In this document: positions 1 through 11,879 of the stretch, piece by piece
Numbering within the stretch: position 1 is the first letter of the stretch
Layout: each line of letters opens with the position of its first letter
From: Physcia stellaris
Lineage: Eukaryota; Ascomycota; Lecanoromycetes; Caliciales; Physciaceae
Length of the DNA stretch: 64,000 bases
Assembly (NCBI GenBank): GCA_018902385.1
Contig: JABSSW010000012.1
Location: forward strand, 62,001 to 126,000
Direction of reading: 5' to 3'
Position numbers and translations under genes: made by a program
The notes under the pieces: generated by a model
What the model saw: the letters and a program-made list of their open reading frames with translations, nothing else
Database searches by the model: none
What the model was told of the DNA's origin: nothing

Positions 1-158
1 ACCAGTGTCTATTAAAGCTTCTAGTCTATGCCTATTATCGTTGAATGACAACGTACAACTGGTGACTAGGGGTCGTCTGGCAAAGGGGTCAAACAATCCG
101 TCATGATGAGTAGAGGAAATTCTTAAACACCCACCAACCGCGTCTTTGGTGTGGGTTA

Positions 159-1619
159 TCAGTTTTCCGAGTCAGACCCGCTCGACTCGCTGGCCATGTC
201 CATGTAGGACACCTGCATCTTGTGCCAATGACGCTCTTGGTGTTTGTGAGCGTTCGGGCACTCCCTCCATACGTGACCGGTTTCACCGCATGTGAAACAT
301 TTGCCCGTGGCGGCCAGTTTGTCTGTCACCGGGTCACGAGTCTTGGTTTCAGCGCTGGGGTGGAAGTGAGCGGCAGGCTTCACGAAGGGAGCCGGGGTAG
401 CAGGTTTCGTAAAGGGCACCGGGGTCGAGGCGACAGGAGTTGATCTGGACTGGGGCAGTTCAGGACGTTGCTGACGTGCCGCGGTCTTTTCTTTTCGAAG
501 GCTCGATTGTCGATTGTATATCTGCTGCAGGGTGGTTCGGGCCTCATCGAGCGTGGTGAACTCACGTGGATATACACTCATCGCCTCCTTCAGGTTCCAG
601 GAAATCTTGTCCATCAACTCCTCGATCTTGGTGGCTTCGCTATAGCCAGTTGGATTGCTAAGGCGGAGGAAGGTGGAGTAGAAGGACTGGAAGTCCTGAG
701 TACCCATGGTCAATGCTCGGAATTGGTTACGCATATTGCGTTTGAAATCAGGATCTTCGTAAATAGTGCCCAAGAATTCCAACACCATATGCCAGGTCCT
801 GAAGTGATCCATATCAATATCACGAACCGATTGTATGTGGCCACCGGCATCACCCTCAGTCCAGCCAATTACAGTAGTGGCCGCGATCATGTCCGTGTCG
901 TAATGATCAGCGTTGGCCGTCATTTTATCGTGTACCTTTGTCTTCCAAACACGCCAGGTGGGTTCTACTCCATCGGTGAACTTAGGAGGATCTGGGTGTG
1001 CTTTGGAGCGTCGTTTGTTCTTCTGAGAGGAGCTAATTACGCTGGCCTCACCGTCGCTCCCTTCATCGCCGGCGCCAGGGCCTCGTGCACGGCCGCGAGT
1101 CTTGGCCAGCAAGGCGTCGTGATCTTTCTTCAGGAGAGTGTAATCCTTTTGCTTGGTCAGGAGTAGATCACGTTGTCTTTCGTATTCGCTCTTCAGGGTA
1201 TCCAACTCTCGGCGGACCTCATCTAGCTCGGCATTCGTATTGACCAGCTCGTCACGGTCGGCGCTGGCAATATTGTACAAGTTCTGGTATTGAGCCAGGG
1301 CGTCCAGGTAGTTGTCACGATCAGTGCGTAGTCGATCAAATTCCTTTAGGAAGTCGGCGGCTCTATGGTTGGCCCACCACTTCAACTGACCGGTGGTGAC
1401 GATATTCAGGGGGTGAGTGGCTTCGTCATCCTCCACTCCTATGGACTCGGCCGTTGGTACAGACCGGCGGCGTTTGGACTGGTCAGCGAAGCTCTCGTCA
1501 GGAGAGTTGTCGTTAATCTCATGCAGCATACGATCCACGTTGGCGCGTAGCGTTCTGAGGCGTTGTTCCACCGGAGTAGGAGGTCCGGGGGGAGTTGTTT
1601 CGTGATGGCTTCGGGCCAT
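159..1619 (-). CDS. Gag-like polyprotein of LTR retrotransposon
   Basis: This 486-residue frame starts at an ATG at 1619. Residues about 90-175 are strongly charged and heptad-like, suggesting a coiled coil. The middle has the look of a retrotransposon Gag/capsid region. A CCHC zinc knuckle is visible as C441, C444, H449 and C454 (C-x2-C-x4-H-x4-C), followed by a short Ser-rich tail. Such proteins package element RNA into virus-like particles. The long plus-strand frame opposite it (468-1166) is a shadow. The frame looks whole; the role is assigned from the knuckle and from the protease motif just downstream. Confidence 0.8.
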   Translation of the reverse strand: MARSHHETTPPGPPTPVEQRLRTLRANVDRMLHEINDNSPDESFADQSKRRRSVPTAESIGVEDDEATHPLNIVTTGQLKWWANHRAADFLKEFDRLRTDRDNYLDALAQYQNLYNIASADRDELVNTNAELDEVRRELDTLKSEYERQRDLLLTKQKDYTLLKKDHDALLAKTRGRARGPGAGDEGSDGEASVISSSQKNKRRSKAHPDPPKFTDGVEPTWRVWKTKVHDKMTANADHYDTDMIAATTVIGWTEGDAGGHIQSVRDIDMDHFRTWHMVLEFLGTIYEDPDFKRNMRNQFRALTMGTQDFQSFYSTFLRLSNPTGYSEATKIEELMDKISWNLKEAMSVYPREFTTLDEARTTLQQIYNRQSSLRKEKTAARQQRPELPQSRSTPVASTPVPFTKPATPAPFVKPAAHFHPSAETKTRDPVTDKLAATGKCFTCGETGHVWRECPNAHKHQERHWHKMQVSYMDMASESSGSDSEN

Positions 1620-1878
1620 AGCTGGGGATGGAGAATTGGAGGTGGTAAAAGGGAAGGGGGTTAATCGTGCCAGTTCTCGTCTTCTATCGTCGATTGCGTG
1701 AAGGTTCGGCTTGTTACTTCACGGCTTTCGTCAGTTGCCTCGTCAGGAGGGCTTTTGGGTCGTTTGCCTGGTCAGCAGGGCTTTTCGTCGTTTGCCTCGT
1801 CAGGAGGGCTTAGTCGGTCTGGGGTCTTATTTTTGGGCGCTCGCGTACCACGACGAGCGGTAGGAATTGGAGACTTAT

Positions 1879-2107
1879 TGTAATATCATGGGCCGTGCTT
1901 GGATAGACGTATTATTGGCTAGCTAGACGAAGACAATAAGTCTGCAGAAACAAGTAGGTACAGGATGTTGGAGTTGCAAGCAGTGTGCGGCGCCAAGCCT
2001 CAAACCACGCTAGTCCCAACGTAGAATTAGGGCATAGCCCGCTGCCCGACCACATACCATACCAACTACCTACCTGCCAGACCTACCTGCCAGGCATGCT
2101 CGTAACA
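1879..2107 (-). repeat. Putative 5' LTR
   Basis: Read on the minus strand this segment begins TGTTACGAGC at 2107 and ends ATATTACA near 1879. It therefore has the TG...CA ends usual for LTRs and short inverted termini (TGTTA / TTACA-like). It sits upstream of the Gag leader and exactly where the AT-rich satellite DNA begins, as expected for an element edge. No second LTR is in the window to confirm it. Confidence 0.4.
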
Positions 2108-2324
2108 GATTCGACTTTTTCATTCTTGTTCGAAGTTTGATATCTTCGTCGAGATTTGACTCTTTTTGTTTGGAAATTCGAATTCGATCAGATTTCGAGC
2201 ACGAAACAGATTCGAAAATCAAAATTCAATTAGATAATCGAATGCTTCGAATTTCGAGTTTAATTACTTTACATTTTGCAGAATTCACATTCTCAGATAA
2301 TAAAAGTTTATTTGCAGAATCGAA

Positions 2325-3860
2325 ATCATTACAATCTGTTTTCAATGCAATCATCATCTCAGATATTCTGCATTCATTTTATGAAATCATTTTTGAAAAT
2401 TTTCACGTTCGTGATTGCAAATTTCATTCTCTCGAAATGATTCGATTTCGAAAATTTATTGATTTCGTTCGAGATCATTGCAATCTGTCTTCAATGCAAT
2501 CATCATCTCAGATATTTTGCACTCATTTCATGAGATCATTTTTGGAAATCTTCACGTTCGTGATTGCAGATTTCATTCTCTCGAAATGACTTGATTTTGA
2601 GCATTTGTTGATATCGTTCGAGATTTCGTTCGAGAATATTGCAATTTGTTTTCAATGCAATCATCATTTCAGATATTTTGCATTCATTTCATGAGATCAT
2701 TTTTGAAAATTTTCACGTTCGTGATTGCAAATTTCATTCTCTCGAAATGATTCGATTTCGAAAATTTATTGATCTCGTTCGAGATCATTGCAATTTGCTT
2801 TCAATGCAATCATCATTTCAAATATTCTGCACTCATTTCATGAAATCATTCTAGAAAATTTTCACGTTCGTGACTGCATGATTTACATTTTCGAAATGAC
2901 TCGATTCTGAACATTTGTTGATATCGTTCGAAATCTCGTTCGAGAACATTGCAATCTGCTTTCTATTCAGTCATTATTTCAAATATTCTGCATTCATTTC
3001 ATGAAGTTATTTTAGAAGATTTTCACGTTCGTGACTGCATGATTTATTCTCTCGAAATGATTCGATTTTGAGCGCTTGTTGATATCGTTCGAAATCTCGT
3101 TCGAGAACATTGCAATCTGCTTTCTATTCAATCATTATTTCAAATATTTTGCATTCATTTCATGAGATCATTTTAGAAGATTTTCACGTTCGTGACTGCA
3201 TGATTTATTCTTTCGAAATGATTCGATTCTGAGCACTTGTTGATATCGTTCGAGATCTCGTTCGAGAACATTGCAATCTGCTTTCTATTCAGTCACTATT
3301 TCAGATATTTTGCATTCATTTCATGAGATCATTCTAGAAGATTTTCACGTTCGTGACTGCATGATTTATTTTCTCGAAATGATTCGATTCTGAGCGCTTG
3401 TTGATATCGTTCGAAATCTCGTTCGAGAACATTGCAATCTGCTTTCTATTCAATCATTATTTCAGATATTTTGCACTCATTTCATGAGATCATTCTAGAA
3501 GATTTTCACGTTCGTGACTGCATGATTTATTCTCTCGAAATGACTCGATTCTGAGCACTTGTTGATATCGTTCGAGATTTCGTTCGAGAACATTGCAATT
3601 TGCTTTTTATTCAGTCATTATCTCAAATATTCTGCATTCATTTCATGAGATCATTTTAGAAGATTTTCATGTTCGTGATTGCATGATTTATTTTCTCGAA
3701 ATGATTCGATTCTGAACGTTTGTTGATATCGTTCGAAATCTCGTTCGAGAACATTGCAATCTGCTTTTTATTCAGTCACTATTTCGAATATTCTGCATTC
3801 ATTTCATGAAATCATTTTAAAAAATTTTCACGCTCGATTGCTGCAGAGTTTCTCATCTTC
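2325..3860. repeat. 161-bp tandem satellite, about 10 units
   Basis: A recurring segment containing GATATCGTTCGA and CACGTTCGTGA repeats with a spacing of 161 bp (anchors at 2920, 3081, 3242, 3403, 3564, 3725). Two earlier units are 149 bp because a 12-bp internal duplication (CGTTCGAGATTT-like) is missing. The units are AT-rich but keep many CG dinucleotides and almost no GG or CC. The first and last units are diverged. Frames at 2137-2589 and 2639-2854 are translations of the repeat and are not called as genes. The flanks 2108-2324 and 3861-4165 are AT-rich with no other feature. Confidence 0.9.
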
Positions 3861-4165
3861 GAATGACTCGATTTTGAGTTTTTGTTAATTGCATAATCAA
3901 TCAATATATATGTACATATACGTGCATGCATAATCAATAATCTAATGCAATATTCATTGAAAATCAATAAACTAATGCAGTTTCACTAGAATATCAATAA
4001 ATTAATACGAATTATATTGAAAATATTCAAATAAACTTTCAATTATTTCCGAGCAGTTTGTTTATATAATTCATGAAATTTCTCGTTCTTTTCGTCTTTA
4101 TTCATGACAAGACTTTTCTGTTAGCTAGCTAGATAGTCGATAGAACACACATACACATACAGAAG

Positions 4166-4922
4166 ATGTCATTTGCGTTCGAAGACTATTTTCGATTTCA
4201 TGCGTCTACACATTTCGAAATTACTTCTCAAAATCTCTGAAAAATGCTCAATATTCTGCCGATAAATGTCGAAGAAAAGTCCGTTTTTGTCAGAGACGAG
4301 TACAACAATTGAAAATCGCGTTGAGAAGTGATGTCGACAATAAATTTTTCTTATTTTTAATTTCATTAATTATTGATTAATATGTCATATAGTTTGTCAA
4401 TTACGTCGATGACGCAATGTTGTATAACAACACGTCATTTGACGACAATCTGACGTATCACGTTGATTCGAACGACAATTGACAAATCACTCATGTCAAT
4501 ACAATTGTAAGTATTTTTTTTGTTTTTTCAATAATAAATCATTAACAATTGCTATAGTTCGGCCAAAATTCTGTCAATATTGACAGTAATACAGCTACAA
4601 ATGCTGAAAATTATCAGTCGAACGGACGTCGTTCTCGAGACGTAAATAATTCTTTCTTTTTTGTAATTTTTTGTCAATTATTTGCTAATTTTGTTTAGCG
4701 ACCTAAAGGCTCAAAAAATCGTCCGAAATCGACTCTTACTAGTCATTCTGAAACTAAACTGTCGGCTAGAATAGTCAAAAGTCAGACTGTGAAGACAGAA
4801 GTAAGTTATTTTTGTATTAATCTTTATTTTATTATTAACGTTATTAGAAAATCTTCACTAAAATGCAACATTGTCTCGAGCAATTCGAGATAAATCAATG
4901 TGTCATTTCACGTGATATTTGA
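4166..4922 (+). pseudogene. Five-exon gene with AT-hook-like motif, interrupted only by TGA codons
   Basis: Five segments join in one consistent frame: 4166-4327, 4393-4506, 4558-4641, 4699-4800 and 4848-4922 (179 codons). The last three introns have good GTAAGT/GTAAAT donors and TAG acceptors; the first has a weaker GTGATG donor. All four introns fall between codons. The predicted protein starts M-S-F-A-F-E-D-Y and carries R-P-K-G-S-K-N-R-P-K near residue 120, an AT-hook-like basic motif. Four in-frame stops lie in exons 1 and 2 and all are TGA, as expected if Trp codons TGG had become TGA. I do not recognise the family. It could be an accessory gene of the neighbouring helicase unit or of a DNA transposon. 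DNA from 4923 to 5179 shows nothing further. Confidence 0.55.
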
Positions 4923-5179
4923 CTAATTTTTATAGAAATGTCGTGAGAAATTGCAACTTCTTAAGCGTAATTACTAAATAGTCTTTGTAGATAGTTTACG
5001 CGAAATATTCAACATATTTCGTCAATTCATGACGCAATTAATTTTTTGTTTCTCTTTAAAAATTCTTCATTGATTTGTGATTGTCATGTATTTTTTGCAG
5101 AATTTTAGCTTGAAAACTGATACTTTTATGAATTTATTCGTAAAACTATTTCGTTGATATAAATTGTAAATACAAAAAA

Positions 5180-6341
5180 TTAAAAATTGACAATGTATTT
5201 AAACGCTTGACTCGCTTCTAATTTTCGAAATAAAATTTTGTCTGATAAATGATTTGCAAAACACGTTGATTCGTTATTGTCAACGTTGAAATTTTTAACG
5301 ATTTCTTCTTTCAAATCGTTTTTGTACGCGTGAATAACGTGTAAATATGCAAATATGTCTTGACATAAAACACAACGTTTCATTTTTGAATATTTCGATT
5401 TTCGACGAAAAATAGAACAAATTTTGAACGACATAAGACATTCAGAACAAATCGTTTCGAATTTTCGATTCGAATATTTTGAATCGTTAAAAAGTCGACT
5501 CGATTGTTTTAACAATCCGTACGCAATTTGAAATTCTAATTTTTTAAATTTCTTGCATTTTGACGACGAATGTGAAAATAATTTGACGATTTGTATATTT
5601 TACAAAATATACAACGTGTGATCAATCGTTGAATTTTTTGATAATTTTCGAAAATTGTTCGTTGATTATTTCGTTTTCGATTTGATTTTTCATGTGTTGT
5701 AATAAATCGTCGTCTATATCGAATTCGTCGTCGTTTGTATCGTTGTTTTCAAGAAGTTCGAAACGATTTCGAGATTGATATAATTGTTGAAATTTGTCGA
5801 ATTTTCGTTCGTCGTCAGAATTATCAGAAAATTCAACATCGATATCGTTTGATTTTAACAATCGATTTTTCGACGTTTTGTGTTTTCATTTTCAGAATTT
5901 TCGTCGTCGTCAGAATTTTCGTCGTTCGAAATTTCGTCGTCGTTTGAATTTTCGTCGTCGTTTGAATTTTCGTTTGAATTTTCGTTTGATTTGTCGATTG
6001 AATTCGCACTGTTTGACAATTGTATAAATTCGTTGTTGAATATTTCATTTTTTTCAACGTTTGTCATATCAATTTCGCGTGTATTTTTGTTTTGATGTTC
6101 TTGAAATATTTTTTTCGTTTGTTGTTGATTTCGTAAATTACGTTTTTGTTGTCGAATATTTTGTGTCAATATATTTCGCGACAACGTTTCGATTTTCGTC
6201 GTTAATATTGTTATGAAATTCGTCGTTTTGAACGAAATCGTCAATTGATAAAATGAAATTCATCGTTGTTGTTTTTTGTTTTCGACATTTTCGAACATAT
6301 TTGTTGTATTCGTTTTGAACAAACGAATCGTACATGTTCAA
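5180..6341 (-). pseudogene. Helicase C-terminal tail, copy 1 (acidic/Asn-rich and Cys-rich), frameshifted
   Basis: Minus-strand frames 6341-6138, 6244-5855, 5861-5622 and 5515-5180 continue the end of the helicase in alternating frames. The first parts match the copy-2 tail (17353-18411) closely. The region is rich in Ser, Asn, Asp and Glu. The last part has paired cysteines (C-S-E-C and C-V-L-C), suggesting a zinc-binding end. The frame changes suggest this copy is broken here, although indels in homopolymer runs could also be assembly errors. Its function in telomere-linked helicases is not known to me. Confidence 0.5.
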
Positions 6342-6421
6342 TGTTTTGTTTTTTCGAACAATTTCGTCGACAATTTCGTCGTCTGAAGACGATGATATAT
6401 CGTATAAATTGTTGTCATCGA

Positions 6422-9400
6422 TTATAAATTTGATTGTTTTTTCGTAACGTTTTGAGTCGATTTTTTATCGTGATAATAATCGTACGTTTTTTCGTCGATT
6501 AAATCGTAAAATTCTGAACTATTTACGAAATTATCAATTGACATTATCATGTTTTGAATCATTGTTTTGTTTTTGACGTTTTTGCGTGCTCGTTTGACAT
6601 ATTCTTTGTATTTTTCTTTCACAATTTTGTCTTGTTTATTGAAAGATGTTGTTTCAAATTTTGAATCAAGACTTGAATTCGAAATCGAATCGTGACTCGA
6701 TTTCTGTATAATATTCGACGTAATATCGTCATTGTCACGTTGACTTATATTTAACGTTGATTCGAATTGTAAATGCAATGAATCGTTTGATTTTTGACGC
6801 GATAAATCGTTCGATTTGTCGATTGATTCGTTGTTTGATTCGTCATTTGATTCGTCGTTTGAATCGTTATTTAATTCGTCGTTTGAATCGTTATTTGATT
6901 CGTCGTTTGAATCGTCATTTGATTCGTCGTTTGAATCGTTAATCGATTTATTATTTGAATTATCGTTGAATTGAACGTTCGATTGTTGTTTTGATTCGTT
7001 GTTTGAATTTTTCAATTGTTTTCGTCGTTCTTTGTAAGAATTGTGAATTTTCATTAATTCTGAAATCAATCTGTCGAAGTTTTGAATAAATTCGTAAATA
7101 ATATGCATAGCGTGTATGCAATCTGTATCGAATATTGAAGATTTTTGACAAAGAAATTTCGAAAACGTCAAAGAATTCGAATTCGAATTCGATTTCGAAA
7201 AATTCGTTAAATACGAATTCATCAAGAATTTTTCTTTATGACAAAACGCAATAGTTAACAAAACGTACAAAGACGTTGTTAAATATTGACATTTGTTATT
7301 TTTTCGTGTATTGTTACACAATTTTTGCGACAATAAACAATAATAACAAGAAAATCCTTCAACGAGTAATTTGTTTTTCTTGATTTCGTCTTTGATATTC
7401 TTTGCTAAAACTTGAAAATCGAAAAGTTTTTCATGTTTACAATTTGACGTTTCGTGTAAATGCATATCGTCAAATTTTCTGTGACGAAAACAATTGAAAC
7501 AAAAATTCGAAAATTTTTCGTAATATCGTAAAAAATTCGATTCTTCGTGAAAATTCGACGAAATTTTCGAAATTTCGTTTGTTTTTTGTTGTTGTAATTC
7601 GTTGAATCGTTTTTCACATAAATAACAAAGATTTTGATTGTGTGAACACTCTTCAGTTTTTTTATTGTCGAAATAATTGTCGAGAACGCGTCGTAAACAT
7701 TTCTTTTCTAATAAATATGCATGTAACATATTTTGATCGATTCGAAAAACGTCGTTTTCTTTCGTTATTTTTCGATCGATTTTATTTTCTATTTTTCGTG
7801 ATAGAAAATCGTAAGAAACGAAAAAAATCGATGTTGCATTCTCGTTATTACGACCGGCTCGTCCGATTTGTTGATCAACAGTAATCATTGAATCGTGTTT
7901 CGAAACGTGTAAAACGTATTTTATTGACGAATAATCGATTCCTTCGTTAAATGCTGAAGTAGCAATTAAAATACGTTGATTTTTGTCTTGAAAAAACGAT
8001 TTTTGAGTCGATTCTTTTTCTTCTTGTGTCATTTTCGCGTGATAATACAACGTTTTGTAATTATTTGCAAAATCTTCACATTGTTGTTTTTCTGTTGTAT
8101 ATATCAATATTTTTTCGTCGTTTTTTAACGTATCATAAAGTTCATTTTTGATACAATTTTTCAAATCTTCAAATATATCGATATTTTGTTTGTGTTCTCG
8201 AACGATATATTTGATATTATTTCGTGTTGTTGTTGTGTGAAATATTTCGTATTTTTGAATCGAAAATTGCGTCATTATTTCTTGTAAAATTTCTGTTGTA
8301 AAACTTGCTGACAAAAATATTAATTGAATTTTATACAAATTGATTTGTGACAGATGTTTCATAATATATCGAAATTGTTTATGCAAAACAATCAAATGTG
8401 CTTCGTCGAAAAAAAGTCGAATATGTTTATTTTGTCGAATTTGTAACGATAAATAATCGTAAAACGTTGAATTTTCGAATAAACTTTCGTAAGATATTAA
8501 TTGCAAATTTGACGAATGTTGTACGTTGTTTTCGAATATTTCTGCGTGAATATTGAGCGTTTTCAATCGTTGATTCATGTCGAATTTTAACGATACAAGT
8601 GGCAACGCTACAAAGTTAATTGTTTCTTTCGAAATAAATGACGACAACATAAATAACAGACTTTTTCCTGCTTCGGTTTCTGCTCGAAAAAACACATTCG
8701 AAACGTTATTTTCGATTGCTTTTATTGATTCGAATTGTGCGTTTGATTTAAACGTTGCTTTTGAATTTTTGAAAAATCGTTGTAACGATAAATTTAAATC
8801 AAGAACGTTTTCGTTAACATCTCGTGTTAATAACGACGTATTGAAAGATATTTCATTTGACGTTTTTAATTTTTTGTTTGTTGTTATAACGTTGTCGTCG
8901 TCGTCGTTTGAATTCGAACGAATACGTTTCGTAATCGTATTTTCGTTTAAATTTAAACGAGAACGTTTCGTAATCGTATTTCCGTTTAAATTGAAAAATT
9001 CTTGATATTTTTTGCAGAATTTTAACGCTTCGAGTTGTGCATTTTTTGACGTATTTATTAACGTATGTTGATCGCGTTCGTAATGAAATTGATTCGTTTT
9101 ACGAGAATGATTCGCTTGTATAAATTGTATTGATTCGTCGTTGTCAGAATTCGACGAATCGTTGTCATTGTAATTCGAAATCAAAATTCGTTCACGAATA
9201 ATATACGTCATAACTTGACGTAACATCGCGATTCGTAACGGCGTTTGAATATAATGTAACGATTTTAATTTAATAAAATCAGACATTGATTCAGATGTGA
9301 ATGTTTTGTCGTTATTTTCGAATAAATGAATCGATGATAACGTTGTCGAATGTAAATAACGAATTTGAAGAAATTCGTAAAATGATTGAACGAAAAGTAA

Positions 9401-10465
9401 ATAATAAACGATAATTTTTGAAACGCGATCGTTACAAAATCGAATATTTTTACTGTTTTTTCGTTGTTTCGATTGATTTTTGTGATATCGTAAATTAAAC
9501 ATGATTAATTTCGATGTTTCGTCGTAAAAAACTTCTCGTAATCCCGTATGTAACGAATTTTTGAATTTTGTTTTAATAATTTCTTCGTCACGAGCAAACG
9601 CTCCTGTTGTTAAATAAATAACAATTAATAACAACTTTAAAAAGTCTTTTCGATGTTGTAAATATGTCGAAATTTGATTGTTATTAATTGTTGTATTTTT
9701 GTCGTGAAAAAAACGATGAAATTCAATCGTTGTTTTGAAAAAACGTCGAATAAAAAATTGTTTTAAATGCGAAAAATCTTGATTTTTCGTGACGTGTTCA
9801 ACGAAATAAAATTGATTTTTTTGTTCATGTAAATCGTCATAAATTTCGTGAAAATTAATTGACGTTTCAAATTCGTTTTTGTTGATTTGTAACAAATTTT
9901 CGAATAATTGTCGTTCAAGATCGTCGATTAATTGATTGAAAAAAAATTCGTAATTTATTGATTGAAATTTCAACGTTATCGTATCGAAGAATATCGTTAG
10001 AAACGTCTGTAATTTTAGAATTTCCGTTTCGTTCATCGAGATTTTTCGCGTTAAAGCTCGATAATTTTGTATTGTTTCGAAACAATTTCGTGAATCGTTT
10101 GATACGTGTTCGAGTAAATTTTCGTGAAAAAACGTTGACAAGTTGAAATCGTTTTCGTCGTCGTCGTTTGCTTGATTGTTTCGATAATTGACGTACAACA
10201 TGTAAAAATATCGAAACATGTAAAGAAGTTTGCTGCATAATTTTTCGATCATTGACGTTTTAATGAACGTTTTATGAACAGAACTTATTGATTTGCAAAT
10301 AAAAAACGTGACAACAATACTGTCAAACGTTGCGTGTTTGTCGAGACGTTTTTGTTCTGTTTTTTGACGTAACAATTCAAACGTTAATCGAATAATAGAC
10401 GTTTTAATTATTTGTTTAAATTCGTCTTGTTGTTTTTCGTTGTCAATTTCGTTGATTCGAGACAA
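6422..10465 (-). pseudogene. Telomere-linked RecQ-type helicase core, copy 1
   Basis: This 1347-residue frame has helicase motifs in order: a Walker A relic A-E-T-E-A-G-K-S (about 595-602), D-E-A-H (about 687), L-S-A-S (motif III), N-E-G-I-D-Y (motif V) and Q-Q-I-G-R-A-G-R (motif VI, about 865-872). Downstream Cys modules (C-Y-L-C, C-F-N-C, C-Y-Y-C with a later C-Q-Y) match the tail of fungal telomere-linked RecQ helicases. A Ser-Asn-Asp repeat lies near 6840-6960. The first Walker A glycine is replaced by Glu, so ATP binding is doubtful. The frame is separated from its N-terminal part by a 2-base difference near 10470 relative to copy 2. Pro is found about twice and Trp never. Such genes usually sit beside fungal telomeres. 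Confidence 0.8.
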
Positions 10466-10476
10466 AAGTTGCGTAA

Positions 10477-11517
10477 TTAATCGAATAGATTTTGAGCAAT
10501 TTTCGTTGTAATAATCGGTTGCGAATAATTCGATTTTTCAATTTCGATTGAATAATAAATATAACAAATTAAATCTGCAAACGTCGAATAATAATCTTGA
10601 TTTGACGACGTATTTTGCAATTCTTGAAACGAATTCATTTTTTTGTTATGTAAAGCAATATCGATTGCTTTATCTGTATGTAACAATTGTTTCAATCTGA
10701 TATCGAATTTTTGAATTAATTCGTTCGATTCGATTGCAAGTTCAATCGTTAATTCGTGTAAACAACGTAATTGTTCGTGTTGTTTCAAGAATTTTGTATT
10801 AACAGATTGTATTAAATCGTCAATATTTTTGTTTTCAAGATATTCGTGAAAATATGATTGTTGTAAAAACAAATTGTATTCTTTGAATTGCGTCGTTTCG
10901 TTTCGTTGAATTGATTGCATTTTGATATCGTTTAATTGTTGATTATATTCGTTGATTTGATTTGTTTCGTCGTTTGAAAAATTTGTTTGTAACGTTGAAT
11001 TTTGACGTGTAACGTTGATTTGATTGTCGTTGAATAAAACAGCGAAATATTTTCGATATCGATTTGTTGTAAAAATTTGTGCGTAAATATTCGAATTGTA
11101 AAACGATTCTGTCGATTGTGTCGTATTTTTGAGTTTATGTTCTTTGTTACAATGCATACGCATTTTTTTTTCGTTTCGTACAACGTACGAACAACTTTTG
11201 CATGAAAAAGCGTCGTTATATGTGTATAAAAACGGAAAAAAATGCTTGAAATTTTCCGAAATTTGAATATCTTTCGTTGAAACAAGTGAATATTTTTTCA
11301 ATTCGTTGATAATTGTTTTTTCTCGTTGAAAGTTAAATTTCGATGTTGAACGTTAGAATTGAAATGAGTAATTCGATTTATCGTTGTTTTCGTTGTTTAT
11401 AACGACGTGACATTTTGTACAAAAAACGATTTTGAATTCTTTATTGTAATAAAGAAAATCGTTAATTTGTTCAACGTTGTCAATAACGTTAGAATTGTTA
11501 ATATCGTAAAAAGACAT
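10477..11517 (-). pseudogene. OrsD/DUF3505-like zinc-finger N-terminus of helicase, copy 1
   Basis: Frames 11517-about 11356 and 11301-10477 together correspond to the N-terminal module. The first has F-C-T-K-C with downstream histidines. The second has C34-x2-C37-x12-H-x4-H in C-K-S-C-S-Y-V-V, followed by a long Gln/Asn/Ile-rich region. This two-finger pattern is the OrsD/DUF3505 type often found beside or fused to telomeric RecQ helicases in ascomycetes. A one-base difference from copy 2 near 11365 splits it, and another near 10470 detaches it from the helicase core. ATG at 11517 is the likely original start (M-S-F-Y-D-I-N-N). It probably binds DNA or protein; this is inference from the family. 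Confidence 0.65.
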
Positions 11518-11539
11518 TTTCAAAAAGATTTTTTTTGAA

Positions 11540-11835
11540 ACAAATTAAACAATAAAACAATAAAACAATAAAAAATAAAACAATAAAACAAAAAACGTAA
11601 AACAATAAAACAATAAAACAATAAATAAAAAACAATAAAACAATAAAACAATAAAGCAAAAAAACAATAAAAAACAATGAAAAAACAATAAAACAATAAA
11701 ACAATAAAACAATAAAACAATAAAACAATAAAACAATATCGTTTGAATATGTATGTCGTATGTGTGTTTCGTGTGCTTAAACAATAAAACAATAAAACAA
11801 TAAAACAATAAAAACAATAAAAAAATGAAAACAAT
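11540..11835. repeat. Octamer array (AAAACAAT)n, copy 1
   Basis: Tandem AAAACAAT units lie immediately upstream of the helicase start (the gene reads leftward). In this copy the array is split near 11740-11780 by a segment of TATCGTTTGAATATGTATG type that also occurs at about 12030-12060. Apparent proteins made only of Leu, Phe, Tyr, Cys, Ile and Val in this stretch are translations of the repeat. Confidence 0.9.
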
Positions 11836-11879
11836 GAAAAAAAAAAACAAACAAAAAAAAAACAAATTAACAAATTGAA

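Larger units (their letters stand above)
1..2107 (-). mobile_element. LTR retrotransposon, 5' part (Ty3/Gypsy-like), cut by window edge
   Basis: The element reads on the minus strand. From right to left it has a putative 5' LTR, a leader, a Gag-like gene with a zinc knuckle, and at the window edge a segment ending in L-I-D-T-G, the start of a retroviral-type aspartic protease. Gag and protease lie in different frames, an arrangement this family commonly handles by frameshifting or read-through. The Gag frame looks whole; nothing can be said about pol. Base composition is normal (GG and CC frequent), unlike the AT-rich block it borders, which suggests a younger arrival. Age cannot be estimated because the second LTR is outside the window. 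The Ty3/Gypsy call rests on the Gag and protease style and is tentative. Confidence 0.7.

Noticed and set aside
468-1166. 232-residue plus-strand frame opposite the Gag-like gene
   Set aside because: It is a shadow of the minus-strand Gag frame, without motifs.
2325-3860. CRISPR-like array
   Set aside because: The units are contiguous 161-bp satellite repeats without unique spacers, in a eukaryotic context.
4166-4922. Reading TGA as Trp (mitochondrial-type code or organellar origin) to explain the stops
   Set aside because: The gene has spliceosomal introns and lies in nuclear-type repeats, and the 4-kb helicase frames nearby contain no internal TGA, which would be expected if TGA were a normal Trp codon.
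5794-6095. Plus-strand Phe/Ser/Arg-rich frames
   Set aside because: Complement of the Asp/Asn/Glu-rich helicase tail, therefore low-complexity shadows.
8577-9005. Plus-strand 142-residue frame and its twin at 20041-20469
   Set aside because: Opposite-strand shadow of the helicase core; it is conserved only because the helicase is duplicated.
11498-11873. Hydrophobic frames (Leu/Phe/Tyr/Cys/Ile/Val only), also at 22958-23223, looking like membrane proteins
   Set aside because: They are translations of the AAAACAAT octamer array in several frames at once.
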